DNA of 64,000 bases from Linyphia triangularis (taxonomy: Eukaryota > Arthropoda > Arachnida > Araneae > Linyphiidae). The notes under the pieces are model-generated. The model was not told the DNA's origin, did not search any database, and was given only the letters and a program-made list of their open reading frames with translations. Where the stretch lies: positions 42,480,785-42,544,784 of the forward strand of contig OZ021721.1 in assembly GCA_963978545.1 (NCBI GenBank), in the 5' to 3' direction. Shown here in pieces: positions 42,686-56,160 of the stretch; positions within the stretch are counted from its first letter, which is position 1, and each line of letters begins with the position of its first letter. The position numbers were made by a program, and so were the translations under genes.

Positions 42686-43861
42686 CTGGTTGCATTTCTT
42701 CGGCTCCACAAATCTCACATTAATATTATGTACTAATGTGCGATTGCTATTAATTCTTGAGTAACTAGATCATCACATTTAATAAAAATCATCAATACAA
42801 CCATCGATATCAAGTTTTCATATCAAGCAAAATCACTAACACAACAAACCTTTTGATGAATGGATCTCAAATCCTCTTAAAAATCAAATCACTACATAAA
42901 AAGAATATAAATGATTCATAAACCTTGGTATTTTTCAAAATGTTTGCCCAAATTTTTTATTAAATACATACAAACTTTGAATTTCAATCTCAATTCTAAA
43001 CATGGGAGCAAAATATTAAACTTTTAATTGTTTTTTCTTAAGTCATCTTTATTACTTTTACACCTGTGAAGTATTTTTCACCATGCTTCCTGCTAAAATT
43101 ATTTTTAAGCAACCCTCTGTAATTTGTTCAGTGCTTTAAACACATATCATTACCCAAGATCATGTTATAAATGCAACAGACATTTTGAAAATGTAGTTAA
43201 ATTTCTACAGCAACCATAAATATTTAGCAAATATACGAAAAATCTTGCTTGAGATAAAATCTGTATCACATAAAAATTCCCAAAGCTATTCAATCTCTCA
43301 TTAATCCTTGGTTAGTCGTGCGATTGACAAATGTTCCTCACAATCAATTTCTCAATAGATGGCAGCCCCTGATCAAAGCCCTACAGTTTTTTTTTTCTCA
43401 AGTTATTTTAAAAATATTTTTTTAATTTTTACATTATTCTGTTCAATAATGTTGTGATTTTAATTAAAATACCCACTTACTTTGGTACTTGGTCACGAAT
43501 TTAATGGTATGCACGAAAGTTTGAATTTGGGCGACATTTGTTCCCCATGAGATTAAATGCAAGACAAAAGGCCGTGCGCCTAACCAAGGGTTAGTAAATA
43601 AAAGTTAATATTATATCATTCTTGCAAGAGGAAATGAAGTTAACAAGCATCAAACAGCACATGCGTAGTTAACGACTTCACATTAATGTACTCATTTCTG
43701 GAGTGTTGTTTCTGCAGTTTGTTGCATGGATTCCTACAGATCAGCACATAGAGCAGTTATTTAATTTCTTTGTGCAAAAGGGGAGCATGCTTCAGAAATT
43801 TATTGCAGGATGAAAGAGGTGTACCATATTCCGGTGGTTCCCTTAAAAAAAATCTCAAAGT
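42686..43861. other. No recognisable gene
   Basis: AT-rich, with no convincing coding or repeat structure, until the mariner-like remnant begins. Confidence 0.5.
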
Positions 43862-44217
43862 TCAGAGACTAACTATGACAAGGAAGTGGAGGACATCTTA
43901 AAAAACTGGATCCATCGGCAACCCAGGAGTTTTTACACTGAAGCCATTCACTCCCTTCCTACGCGTTGACAAGATATTGTTTTCAGATTATCTGGCGCCG
44001 TCAGCAACACGAGGGCTATAATGCACCGAAACATTCGTCATTAGACAAGCCAACATACATTTACAAACACCCATACCTAAAACACGGGACTCGAACCCGC
44101 AACCTCGCGGTCTAGAAGCTAGCACGCTAACCACTATATCGTTTGGTCGGCCCTACGCGTTGGGATCAGTCTTTCAACCTCAATGGTGATTATTTAGAGG
44201 TGTATTGCTCCACATGA
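43862..44217 (+). pseudogene. mariner-like transposase C-terminal remnant, split by a SINE
   Basis: Before the SINE: SETNYDKEVEDILKNWIHRQ, then PRSFYTEAIHSLPTR. After it, in frame: WDQSFNLNGDYLE, then a stop. The W...QP..FY..GI..L..RW......GDY pattern is the C-terminal end of mariner/Tc1-type transposases. The frame is continuous across the 11-bp duplication, which fixes the insertion. The catalytic domain is not visible upstream. Confidence 0.7.
43969..44151 (-). mobile_element. tRNA-derived SINE with 11-bp TSD CCTACGCGTTG
   Basis: The TSD copies are at 43958-43968 and 44152-44162. The minus strand has TAGTGGTTAGCGTGCTAGC (A box) and GGTTCGAGTCCCG (B box), with GGGCCGACC at the 5' edge. The tail is short and ends ...ATATCTTGT. 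183 bp. The well-preserved Pol III boxes suggest it is younger than its mariner host. Confidence 0.9.
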
Positions 44218-45038
44218 AATGTAATTATTTTATTGTTTTTAGGAATTTGTTACGTTTAATAATACGTATATGCTAAGTCTAATTTTCATTTAGGCACACC
44301 TTATATCCGTGAATAGATCCTTCGTGGCGGAGCCAGCAATGCATAGTCACATATCAAACAGAATTGGCAAGGCAAATGACAAAATGACCAAGTTTTACCC
44401 GAGTTCCGCAATTTCAGAATCTTGGAGCGTAAGCCACAAAGAGCAGCTCATTTCATATTCAAAGCTACTCTGGGCAGCATATCTCTGAGTTTGGAAATCA
44501 TTAGTTTCGGATGAAGAGGACGTGAAATTCGGGAAGGTATTTTCTGTTTTCAGCCACATCGACGCTAGTACGAAACGCCTCCGATTTCCCGTTGCCATTC
44601 CAAGGAACGAAATACAACTTACTGCGCCACGATTCGCCTTGCCGCGGATTGGCTGTTTGAGGATTGTGTACTATAGAACGAGGCACAGGTCAGAAAGCTG
44701 AGAGTGAGTCGATGCAAATTCGTCAGTACCTCAGACTACTTAAATACACGGACATTGAAAAGAAATACTCTCTCTCTCATGCTGACCGGTCTTCTGATAC
44801 TGCAAGCTTGTACATAAATTGTAAATAGTTGAAAGCATTAAATTTAGTACCTATTTTTTACATAAATCTTCATGAGTATTTTTAATGGTAATGGCGGCAT
44901 CTTTTTCAAAATATAGGCCTTCCTATAACAGGGGGGCACTGGACCTTCAACAATTAAATTATCATCTAGAAGAAAAGTAAATGTACTCAAAATAACCTAA
45001 CTTCTATCAAACTTGTACTCTACACATAAATATAACCA
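44218..45038. other. Less AT-rich stretch, no identified gene
   Basis: 44300-44700 has a higher GC content than its surroundings and two overlapping minus-strand ORFs (44395-44598, 44501-44686). Neither resembles a known family. It could be an untranslated or promoter part of a host gene or an old repeat. Confidence 0.35.
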
Positions 45039-45493
45039 ATATGGGTCATTCCATGTCAAATCAGCACGGCTCCCAACCCGACCCCTTTAGAATTGCATAA
45101 AATTTGGTTTACTTATTAGATTCACAGAGAAAAGAAAAAATGCAAAATATTAGGTTTGAATCTCGTTTGGTTTCCAAAATATAGAGTTTCATAAATGGAC
45201 CAAAAGTGCAAAATTTCGTATTTTTTGCTTTACATATTTGGGTATAATTTTTGCCCTAATTATCATAAAATATTGATTTTGGTGTCAAAAGAAAGAAAAA
45301 AAAAATTGATTTTTCTAATGATGTGTTATTTACGTGTATTTTTTTAAATTTTCATTTTAAGGTCAAACAATTTGACCTTGAATATCTCAAAAAAGGGTAT
45401 TTTTATTTTTTTCAAAAAAATATATATTATTCTTATATCAATTCTCTACACAAATATATTAGTCTCATTTTGGGACCGCAATGGGATGCCAAG

Positions 45494-46852
45494 CAGGGGT
45501 GTAGTGGAGCGGGAACGCGTGGGAACGGCGATCCTTTACCTTTTTAGAAGGCGGAACGGCGTTCCCTCATCTAATTTTTTTTTTTTTTAATTTCTATTTT
45601 CTTTTTTCTTTATGTGATACTAAACGCAAAGCCAAGTAAGAAAACGAAAAAGTTATTTTGTGAGAACTTTGATTTCGTCTGCGATCCACAACTTCAGAGC
45701 TGATCAGGCAAGTTCTAGTTTTTGTAAAACACTTGAAAGAGGCGCAGCAACACACTGTGAAGTAGGAAAATAATTCAGATGTACTTTAAAATGCAAAATT
45801 AAATTGCTTTTCGGTTTGAGAATGGGAAAGCTTTCACATTTACCGTTATTTTAGAGTTTAGTCCAAAAATGTACCAGCAGTTACTAAAAAAAAAAAATCT
45901 TTTCTCCCGAGTTAAAAAAAAAAAAGAAAAAAATCAACAGTAAATACAGTGGCGGCGATAAGGGGGAAAGTTTCCCCCTTTTAAAATCTAGTGATTTTGA
46001 TGGCAATATCATTTTGCAGTTTGCTTTCTCCTCCGATTCATACCCACTTTTATTGTCAACACTGTCGAAATGACAAAATCGATAAGATTAAAGAAAAAAC
46101 AGGAATGTCCCAAGCAAATCTATACGTTTGGCAAATAATGAGTCTACATTGAAATATCCCTCTTAAAATTAGAGTTGATTGAGATGGTACACAAATAAAT
46201 AATTTATCAAGAAATTTTGAATCGACTGATGGATTTTAATTTTCCAAACATTTTATTAATGGAGCAAATTCTGAAAAGGCAAGGAAGGGTCCATCACAAG
46301 CAAGAGGAACTTCTCTACATTTTCTTTTTGAGAAGGAGAAAAGCCATAAAACTCTCAATCGGCGTCTGCAACAATCGCAATCTTTTTCATTCATTTTGTA
46401 AACAGATTTCGAGGATCTACAGAATCTTGGAATTTATCCGAACCCATTGCATATAAGGCATTTCTGAGATTTTAGAAAATAGTTGTACAAAATCTGTTTA
46501 GAAATTTGCGTCAATAATATTTTTGAAAATGTCTTATAATCCATTTATAAAGTGTTAAACAATCTTTTAAATTGGGTTGTGCAAAGCAAATTGTTTAAAA
46601 ATTCATATAACTTAATAGTTTAAAAAATTTATTTGAATAAAAGAATAAGTCGAAACGCACAATATTTTTTTTTATTTAATATTTGAGGTGCTCAGTAGCT
46701 GTTTTGAGATTATTAAAGTAATATTAATAAAACTATTTAAAGTTTCACTCTCCCCTCTCCCCCCCCCCACCCACCCACACGCAGAAAAAAAATATGTTTG
46801 TAACGACGCGACATAGCGTTCCCACACCTTTTTATTTTACACTACACCACTG
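45494..46852. mobile_element. hAT element nested in the 3.5-kb transposon, TSD ATGCCAAG
   Basis: The ends are CAGGGGTGTAGTG and CACTACACCACTG. ATGCCAAG is duplicated at 45486-45493 and 46853-46860. 1,359 bp with no transposase; the ORF at 46217-46456 has no resemblance I can name. A CAGTGGCGGCGATAAGGGGG motif at about 45950 may be the end of a further insertion. Confidence 0.93.
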
Positions 46853-47384
46853 ATGCCAAGTTATAAATTTCAATCGTAACTGTAGTCCCACTCTTATCCT
46901 ACAAAAACTGTTTATATGTAAATAGCTTTTCCTTTTAAAATCTCTTTATATACATGTAATGCAAATAAAACTTTAGCCTTAATTATTAGCTAAAAATTAT
47001 AATTATTTATCTTCGATTTGTTATAACTTTTTAACTTTAAAAGCAAAAACTAATTGTTTACTTATACATTGAAAAAATTACATTTTTCAGCATTGCATTA
47101 AGTATGCAAAGATCGTTTGCTGTAAAATTAAAAAACATGACATAGATAATTGGTAATAATGAGATTTCGAGATAATTATTTAAAAGGAATGTTGCATGCA
47201 ATCAGAAACATTTGTTCATACAAATTATTGGGAAAAAATCATATTTCGAAATTAGAAAACAGAAATACTTACAATTTTTCTATTGATACATTATCTTTAA
47301 ACTATTGTTGAAATTAATTTATCAGATGCATAAGTAACTTCCTTACATATGTAACTTCTATTAATTATTGTGAATCTTTTTCAC

Positions 47385-48120
47385 TTAATTCATTGCATAT
47401 ATAACTATTGATTTTATAATTTCTTTTTTTGTTTGACTTTTTTTTTCGACCAAAGAATTGGAATACATTTTGCACAAAAGATGGTTGATAGAAATGGGTC
47501 TGAATGCATGAAATTTTTGAGTACCTGGAATAGTTCGGGCGGTTAAGAATCGTTTCTGAAGGAAGATTTTTTCTCTTTCATATTGTAAGGAAATTACATA
47601 TACAAACTGCATTCCTTCAATACTGGCAGTCGCCCTTTCAAATAACTGTCGAGAAGTCATTATCTGATTTTTATATGGGCGCTGCAAACTGGCACTAGCG
47701 GCTAGCCTTTTTATGGTACCTCTAATGCCATCTGAAACTCCTTTACCATGGGCAGTGGCAAAAAAAATTTCCATTCTACTTGAATTCCAAAATCTTTAAG
47801 CTGCACCATCAGAAAAGTACAAAAGTTTAAGTTTCACATTGAATTTTTTTCGATGAATTCGATCAAATGCCTTTGGAATAAGTGAACTGTCATCATGGTG
47901 GAGACAGTCAGAAACTACTACGAAATTAAAATTGTCTACATTTTGGTCAGTGTCTCTTCTATAATAAACCACAAATGGATGTATAGTCGCTTGGGAATTA
48001 TTCCAGTGGAATCCTTGAATTGCATCTTGAAGAATAAAGGAGTAATTTTCAGAAAAATCACAAACTACATATTCATAGCACGATTATTTCGAGAAATTGA
48101 GGAATTGAATTTATATTTTG
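47385..48120 (-). pseudogene. Transposase-like pseudogene of the long-TIR transposon
   Basis: An open part (47385-47774) reads MEIFFATAHGKGVSDGIRGT, then IKRLAASASLQRPY. Upstream on the minus strand, other frames give FHWNNSQATIHPF-like and CLHHDDSSLIPKAFD-like pieces. This FFATxHGKGxxDGIGGxxKR pattern occurs in a protein family I remember from many invertebrate genomes but cannot name. The frame breaks show decay. Its position inside long TIRs suggests it is the element's own transposase. Confidence 0.5.
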
Positions 48121-48575
48121 TCATCCCATTGTGAAACTAACGTATTTGTGTAGAGAATTAATGTAAGAATAACATATATTTTTTTGAAAAAAATAAAAAT
48201 ACCCTTTTTTGAGATATTCAAGGTCAAAGGTCAAATCATTTGACCTTAAAATGAAAATTAAAAAAAATATCAATAAATAATACATCATTAGAAAGATCAA
48301 ATCTTTATCTTTATTTTGACACCAAAATCAATGTTTTATGATAATTAGGGACAAAATTGTAACCAGATATATAAAGTAAGAAAAGCGAAATTTTGACCTT
48401 TTGGCCCATTTTTGAAGCTCCGCATTTCAGAAACCAAACGATATTCAAGCCTAATATTGGCCATTTTTTCTTTTCTCTATAAACCCAACAAGTGAGCAAA
48501 ATTTTATTAAATTCTGAAGGGGTCGGGTTGAAAATGTCACTTTTTTGTGTTGATTTGACATGGAATGACCCATAT

Positions 48576-50265
48576 ATTTTATTAGTATAATATTTTATTA
48601 AATAAAAAAAAATCTTTTGATTAATACGCTGACCAAAAGATGTCTATAGATAAAATGCAGGAAAATACTAAACTTCTATTCCTATAATAAAATGTTTTGG
48701 AAAAAAAACTTATTCAATAAAATATATCAAGAAACTTAATAGATTACTTACTCTCAATACAATTTTGGAAAAGTATTTGGTGATTGCTAAAACAGACATT
48801 TGTAGCAAAACTGGATCAGTGATGGTCCCCGCACAACCATAAAAATATATCTGATACATTTAGATTTCCAAAAAGTGAAAAGACAACTTTTTAATTTTAG
48901 GAACTGAGGAACAGAATTAGTCAGAAAAGAATGTAAATAAACATCTTTGAATATTAAATGTAATTTTTTTTTTATTGGCATTAATTTTACAACTTGCCAA
49001 ACATTTATTCATGTATAAGAGTTTATAAAAGCATAAAGCTTGAAAAAAAGTTTGAATCACATATAGATAATCTTTTTGTTAAGTAAGGCATTACTTATAA
49101 AAAAAAACACCTTAAATTATGTTTTACAAAGGAAAATCTGAACTATCTTAAGTGAAATTGGTTATCAAAGAACTGCATTTAAGTGTAAAAAAAGATTAAG
49201 AGAACTGCATTAAGAAAATATGTCAATCAATGTGTTAAGAATTATATTTAAGACAACATTACAAAAGTTTATTTATCAACTGAATGCAGAGGTTTTTGAG
49301 CCATATATTCAAAACTCTGAATGGTACTTATGTTAATTTCAAAGTTTTAGAAAACTAAATGCACTCTTAAACGATTGAACTCTATTAATAAGAATCCTAT
49401 CTAGCCAAAATTGAAACCAGACTGATTTAAAACTGGTTTTTAAATTTAACAGAGGCTATCAGCATTAAAGCAGCACAAAAACACTAAGTGTTTTATTATC
49501 TATTTAAAATTGCTGAAAAATAAGATAATTGGAGTGAATGAATCGGAAAAATATGACAGAATAGTGACTTTTTCAAAGGACAAGCAGTGCACAGTTCAAA
49601 ATTATATGTTTTTCTTTCTGTTTGTGTTGCAAATCTTAAAGGTAGAAATGTTCTCTAGAATTCTCAGACCAGTAATAATTGAAAGTTAAAAATATATACA
49701 AACGAATTCAAGAATCCAAATGAATTCAAGAATACAAATAAATCAAAGAAGCAAGAAAAACCAGTCACTAAATTCCAACTCAGCAAGAGTTAAACAAAAT
49801 TTGAGTGATCAGACATCTCAATTAATGCAAGTAGTACTTGCCTGAGAATTAAGCTATTATTACTTTATCACAGTTAGTTACCAGAGGGGAATAAGAAAGT
49901 AAGAGACTAAGGCACTTAACGCTTGCCAGAGAAAAAAAACATGCAAGATGGTGAGGACTAAGTAAGCGTTCGTACAAGGGAGCACATTTGTCATGAATGT
50001 GACACTACAAAACAAAAACAATTAAATACTAATTTAAAATTTCACACACACAGTTGATAACTTGCATGGTCTATAAGACGAATTAAAGGCAATAAAAGTT
50101 AATAAAACAAAAAAGTAATAATGAAATGTTGCAACCGTTTTTTGGCAAGTTAACACAAAATGCTCATGACATTTGCATGGAGAATTACTTTATATCTTTT
50201 GCCCCATAATCTATCTATGATGGCTCTAATGTGGGAGTGGACACTACATTTGCAGGTTTTTTTTA
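48576..50265. other. AT-rich stretch without a recognisable gene
   Basis: No ORF or repeat pair recognised. Confidence 0.5.
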
Positions 50266-52130
50266 ATGATCGCGCAATATAATAAAAATGTAACTGTCAA
50301 TCGAGTCCAGACCGAAGTCTCTCTGAATAATCTTATGTACATACCAGGGAGACAGTCTCAATTAGCACAGTGTCATCCTTCTAGCTACATAATTTTGAAG
50401 TATTTGTATCTTTTCTCGGTCAATTCTCTTAGCTGCTGCCCATGCATGGCAGGCACATAAAAGAATGGGTTTAATAATTGATTAATAAAATAAAACTTTA
50501 GTCTGTAGGCTAAGTTTGATCCTTTGCCCATGATACTATTCTGTGAAGCAAGAGCCTTTCTAATGGCATGTTCGATACATATTTTGAATGTTTATTTTCT
50601 TCGAGATGTACACTAAGACACATGTACACTGACAAATACAATGTTGTCACCAAAATTTTTCATTTTGGATGTATTGCATTTTCTGTTAGTGTCTTCTGAA
50701 GAGAACTGTTTGGGATTTTTGGGCATTAATTGTACGAATCATTTATCAGACCACTCTTTGACTTAGTATAGAATCACTTGGCATTTGTTAATAGCTCTGT
50801 CACCTTGTTTCAATGTGCATAGTAAAGCGTGTCATCAATCAATATATTGTGTAGTCAGGAAGTTTGGAAAAGTCATTAATGTAGGCATTAACAGCAGGGA
50901 CACAGGGAGCCAAGTATGTTCCCCTTAGGAGCACTTGCTTGTATAGATTTCTCTGAAGAAAATGTTTAGTTTATGCAAATATGAAAAGTTCTATGAGGAA
51001 AAAACTTAGAATAAGGATAAACTCCATTAGTAAGTTGGAGTCAAAAAGTTTTGTGAGGAAGGGTCCGGCTGCCATAACTTTGTTGATGAAGCAGTTTTGT
51101 GATAAGTTCAACTATGCGTTGGACTTAATGCTTTGTCAAATGATCACATATTGATTTGGGTTGATTAAGTTTGTGTTCTTAATTAAATTGTCAAGTCACA
51201 CTCTAATGGTTTATTCAAAGTGATTAGAAAGGCAGGGCAGTAGACTTATAGGTCTGTAGTTGGATGTAGGAGAGACTACCAGGCTATTTGAAGACATTGA
51301 TGATTGCCTTTTTCCAATCATTAGGGAAATATTTGAGTCTAAAGTATGCATTAAATATGTTGGTGACAGCTTTGTAGGATAGGCACTAGATGGTTTTGTA
51401 AGAAACACAGCATATCCTGATACTTTCATTGTGTTGAGTTTGTAATTTGTTTTTAACTTCCTCAGGAGAGGTTGGCTTCACCATAGTGGAAGTACCGATA
51501 TTTAAAAGATCATCAACCTTATCTGTAAGAGACTCCATAAAGTCCAGATCTATAAGTGTCTTTATGTGGAGTGAATTGAAGTTTTAGGCTATCAGTCAGA
51601 ACCTCAGTCATCTCTTTTTCTATGTCTGCCATAATGCTTCGACCAAACTGGGGGGGGGGGGGGGCAATGGTTTCTATTAGTGCTTTTCACATTTACCAAA
51701 CAGAGTTATAACTGAACAAGAACTTGGAGACAGTCTCTTCCCAGTTTTTTTGTTTGTGGTCTGCAATCATTCTTTTCATTTGCCTGCATTCTTGATTCTA
51801 AGTTTATCATTAGAGTCGAGTGTCTTTAGACAAGTTTTTTAAAGAAGTTTTGATTTTTAATAAGTTCCCTAATTATATTAGGCAGTCTGAAGTTGTTGGT
51901 GGGATGCAATGGTCTTGAGCGAAGATCAATTTTTAGAGTGAAGTTGCAGACTTCTTCCTTAATTTTAATTTTCATTTCAGGGCTTGCTTTAATATTATGA
52001 GCATGGAGAATGTGAATTTTTCCCAGTTTATTCTAATTTTTAAGGCAAACAGTGTTTGGGTGAAGCCATTAAAAGTGAATACCGCTGGGTTGTGATAAGA
52101 GCTATGGGTGTTTTTAACTTGCAGACAAGG
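50266..52130 (-). pseudogene. Jockey-like LINE reverse transcriptase remnant
   Basis: On the minus strand NYRPISLLPCLSNHFE (at about 51211-51270) is the start of a non-LTR reverse transcriptase. Downstream pieces read GTYLAPCVPAVNAYINDFSK (the PQGxxLxPxLFxxYIND block, ~50900) and RALASQNSIMGKGSNLAYRL, as in the thumb region (~50540). Many stops and frame changes. A G12 run sits at about 51651. It is a dead copy whose ends are not defined. Confidence 0.7.
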
Positions 52131-53834
52131 AGTGCATGGAATATCTTACAATAAAAATAAACTTGAATCTCCTTCTTACACCTATATAGTAACATCTCAA
52201 ACCCTTGGTACAATCTTTCATCCTTAATAATAATAATTAATTATCTTATTTCAATTAAGAAAATCTTTTCCATAAGCATTTTTGGCCAAATTGATCCCAA
52301 AAAGGTAAAATGTACATTTTACCTTTGTAAATTTCTATTTTAATATCAAGGTAACTAGCTGTTTTAGAGTCTATTGTTTCAATGTCAATTCCCGTAGAAA
52401 TTTTAAAAACATTTCACACTATATGAAATCAAGTCATCGATGTATCTGAAAACCTAAATTATTTGAATTCAATTTGAAATTATTTTCATAACATATAAAT
52501 AAACATTTGCACAGGGCCGTAACTAGAATGTTTGGCTCCCGGGCAGACTAAGATTTTGGCCAAAATAACTATAAATTATTTTATAGTTATTATTATTATA
52601 AATTAGTCACCAAAATAACTATAAAATAATTCAACATAAATATCCATTAAAATTTCATATGGAATGTTACTAATAAGGTGAAAAAAAACTTTCTATTTTA
52701 TTATTTTTAAGATTTTCTTCCTGATTTTTAAAGTTTTCCTTAAAACTATATTAAAATATTTAATTTTTTAAATTACTTTTTCTAATAACTAAAGCAACTC
52801 ATACTACATGTAACAAACCTAAAACTAATAGGATTTTTTGGGGAAATTTAATTATATATGTGTGAGTATTTTATGTTGTAGTTCATACTTTAAATTTCTT
52901 ATTAAAGCCTAAAAGTCTATTTTATCTATTTACTTCTTAGGAAAATCAAGCCTTGGTATGCAAGTATCATTACTATTTGTATTCACTCAAGAATGAACCC
53001 TTTTAAGAATTTTTTACAAATGAAACCAAAATTGCTAGCAGAAAAGAGAATTAAAGCATTTTTTCCCATTGTTTTAAATCGATTGTAAATGTTCTAAAAT
53101 TATGAAAAACTTTGTTCTACCCTCATCTTTCACATATTTATTTTATAATTCAAAGTTAAAAAAACGTAGTTTCGGAATTGAGTTGAAAATGGAAATCATG
53201 TGACCAACAAGGGAGTGATGCGGTTTGTGCCTGACTGGTGGGGGTAGAGGAAACTGGTTGCATTTCATGGCAATGCCGACTGTTGAATCCACAATCCACC
53301 AAAGTTGCTAGTTATAGGAACACTAGAAACCACTAACTATGCGAGTTTTGCTGATTTGAAGCACAATGAAATATTTCTATGCAAATTTAAAGTACTGGAT
53401 AAGTTTCATCAATAACTAGGCAATTGTATAAAAAAAGTATGTATGTGAACGAGAACAGACATTCGAAAAACTCAATCTAAATTATAGTTGTTTTTTTTAA
53501 GTTTGTATTGATAAACACATGGTTATGCATTAATTTCAATAACAAGTTAATATTACGTACACAAAAAATTTGTCTAGTTTAAGTTTCAATAATGCAACTT
53601 GATTCAACTTCGAATAACGTCACATTTAGATACTTCTCAAGAAGTGAAACCATGAATTGCTTTTTTCACAAGCCATGCTCTATTAACAAAATATATTATG
53701 GAAAGAAATTTTGTAAATATACTTCAAGAATGAATTTCAATAAAAAAAATTTATTTTCAAGAACAGTTGTTTTTTAATATATATATGAACAAAATAAAAG
53801 TTAATAAATACATTCTGAAATAAAATTACCAACG
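52131..53834. other. No recognisable gene
   Basis: CAGGGCCGTAACTAGAATG at about 52514 resembles a hAT end, but no partner was found. The rest is AT-rich. Confidence 0.45.
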
Positions 53835-53912
53835 CAGATGCTGGGGTATTGGTTAAGGTATTCACCTAGGAAACTAGGAAGTTCTCGGTTCGATTCCCAC
53901 AAGTTTCTTCTT
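53835..53912 (+). repeat. tRNA-like SINE head
   Basis: TATTGGTTAAGG (A box) and GGTTCGATTCCC (B box) lie 30-35 bp apart, but the anticodon arm does not fold as in a functional tRNA. An AT-rich body follows. Confidence 0.55.
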
Positions 53913-56020
53913 TTAAAAATAGACATTGTTTTTTGCATTTTAATGTTATTATTGCCTTTCTTTCCGTTTTTATTATTCATCTTCTGTGTATATTGAAAGG
54001 TATCTAATTGGTTAACTATTTTTAGATACAATTGAATTTTTCCCAAATGCTTCTTTCATTTTAAAGGAAAATATGGAAGAAGAATAAATTCCGATTAATC
54101 ATTTAATCAAATTTCTATTTTAAGGAAAATGCAAACCTGTTCCTAATATATTTGTATTAAAAAATTTAAATAAATAATAAATCCTTTAAAACATTCTTCA
54201 CTTTCGATATGTTTTGTAATTTTTTTCTAATTAAATATATATAATGAAAAAATATCACAAATACTCTTTTTTATTTTGCTTAATAGTTATAAATCATGAA
54301 TACAGCATGCAAAAACTCTTAGGTTCCACATTGACATTTTATAAATGTCTATTAACTTTTCTATTCATCAAACTCTATGAACTTTATAAAGTTTGATAAA
54401 AAATAATTTGTTAGAGCACTGAGAAATAATAACATTCTAATATGTTTACTCAAACCTATTCCTATCATATTTTACATTATAAAAATTATCATTTAATCAT
54501 TTCTATTTCCTGCACACAGGACAAAGAGTTTTTCAAAACATTTGATGTTTTTAAATTATTCATTTTAATATAAAATAATCTTAATTTAATTATTTCGTAC
54601 TTGTAATTTCTGGTAATGTTTTTAAAAACATTAAAAGTATTTATAAAATTTTCAGACGGTAAAAAGATCAAATTTAGTACACATCAGTTTCAAAGTGACA
54701 TTTCAGCAAAAAAATCTCCAAGTAAATTTAATTTAAACATGCCTTTCATCTAAAAAAAGTAATTACAGTATTAAAACACTACTACACAATTTAAAAATAA
54801 ACTTTACTTCCTAACTTCACAAAAGGTTATAAATGCTTTTCCAAAGTTGAAACACATACCTACAGAAACCTTCACATTTTTATTATAAAACTGAGTTCGG
54901 ATTGCAATAAATTCGTAAATGTTTAAATTTTTCCAATGTAAATTTTTGTTAGTTCACCACCCCTACAAACATAATAATGCACATTGCTATACAATAAATA
55001 ATTCTGGAAATAACAACCATACTTAAACCAGCTAATAAAACAATTAAAAAAATGGACACTCCAAAATCTTGCAAATGGTTTTTAAACGGGTAAACAGTGA
55101 GGAAGGGTTGGGTGACGTCACAGCCAATAAGAATACATTTCTCGATTGCCTCGAATTTCCGGCTATTTTACTGATTTTAAAACTTATGTAACTCAGAAGC
55201 TAAATAATTAACAAAAAATCATGCACAAATTCAGAATCGTGAGGATGTTTTCTGTTAATGTAACCTGGTAAAATAAAAATTTAAAATATGCTGTAATACC
55301 CTATTGTTGATGAATGTTACATTAATTTATAATGAAAATTGATCTACTAAATTGTTTATATGAATGGGAAGCTTTATGAATAAATGCAGATAAAAACCCA
55401 GCTTAATTTTTACATTCAGCATTGGTGTCCAATCAATATAGAAATGAAGTTACTTAGATTGTGCATGCCTAGTAGGGTTGTGGTTTTGCATATATAGTCA
55501 TAAAGAAGATATCAATTTTGTCATCGGAATTATCTGATGGGGGTCATTGATGAGCCTAGATGAAACTATTGAAAATTGGGAGGTCTTTCCATATGAATCA
55601 GTGTAGAAAGTGAATCTCTCTTATTATCCCAGGCATGAGAGTGGTCAATAACAGAATCCTATTTTTGTGTGTCACTGCGGCCACCACTCTACACACATAA
55701 GCAAAGTTTGTGTTTTTAGTATATCACTCCCACCCCATCTTTTAAGCAATCTTCGGTGGTGAAGTCATTAAGATGACAGGCTATTGTTTCGAAGATATGT
55801 GGTTTGAAACCAATGAAGAATGTTGATGCTTTGAAAAATACTGATGTATTGTAATATACCCAAGCTTTAAATTTAATATTAATGAATCATGTTATGTGTA
55901 TTTTATTTACGATTGTCTTTCCATTTCATCCAAACTTTGAAATTTCAAAAAAAAATCAGTCATTCCAATTTAAAAAATCCAACAATCAATGACCCTGCGT
56001 TTTCTTTTACAATCTTGCAT
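53913..56020. other. No recognisable gene; CRE plus CCAAT motif near 55110
   Basis: GGGTGACGTCACAGCCAATAAG at about 55110-55131 pairs a CRE with a CCAAT box, promoter-like, and shares GTGACGTCACAGCCA with the palindrome subterminal DNA (21097). A weak tRNA-like head is at 55755-55815. No gene is seen. Confidence 0.4.
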
Positions 56021-56160
56021 TTTTTAACTAGTGATTGAGGATTCAGTATTCAATTTGCAGCTCTCATATTGCAGTAAGAGGCTTGAAAGATATTGCTACA
56101 ACAAACTAAAACTTCCCAACAGTGTACTTGTAAGGATGTTTATACTAGCAAGAATGTGCC
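56021..56160 (-). repeat. Short partial copy of the 61159-62909 family
   Basis: Similar to 42420-42600: GATTGAGGATTCA, TTGCAGCTCTCATATTGCAG, GCTTGAAAGATATTGC. Diverged. Confidence 0.4.

Larger units (their letters stand above)
45043..48571 (-). mobile_element. DNA transposon with ~450-bp terminal inverted repeats
   Basis: GGGTCATTCCATGTCAAATCA is at the left, with its reverse complement at the right. The arms match for about 450 bp (to ~45485 and ~48125), including CAATTTGACCTTGAATATCTC. ATAT lies on both sides (45039-45042, 48572-48575) and may be a 4-bp TSD. The minus strand holds a decayed transposase-like reading (47385-48120). A hAT element is nested at 45494-46852. The superfamily is not assigned. 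Confidence 0.85.

Noticed and set aside
44395..44686. Host coding exon on the minus strand
   Set aside because: Two overlapping ORFs in different frames with no family resemblance and no splice evidence.
53835..53912. Functional tRNA gene
   Set aside because: A and B boxes are present but the anticodon and acceptor arms do not pair; better as a SINE head. The same judgement applies to the tRNA-like heads at 39593, 44151 and 61918.
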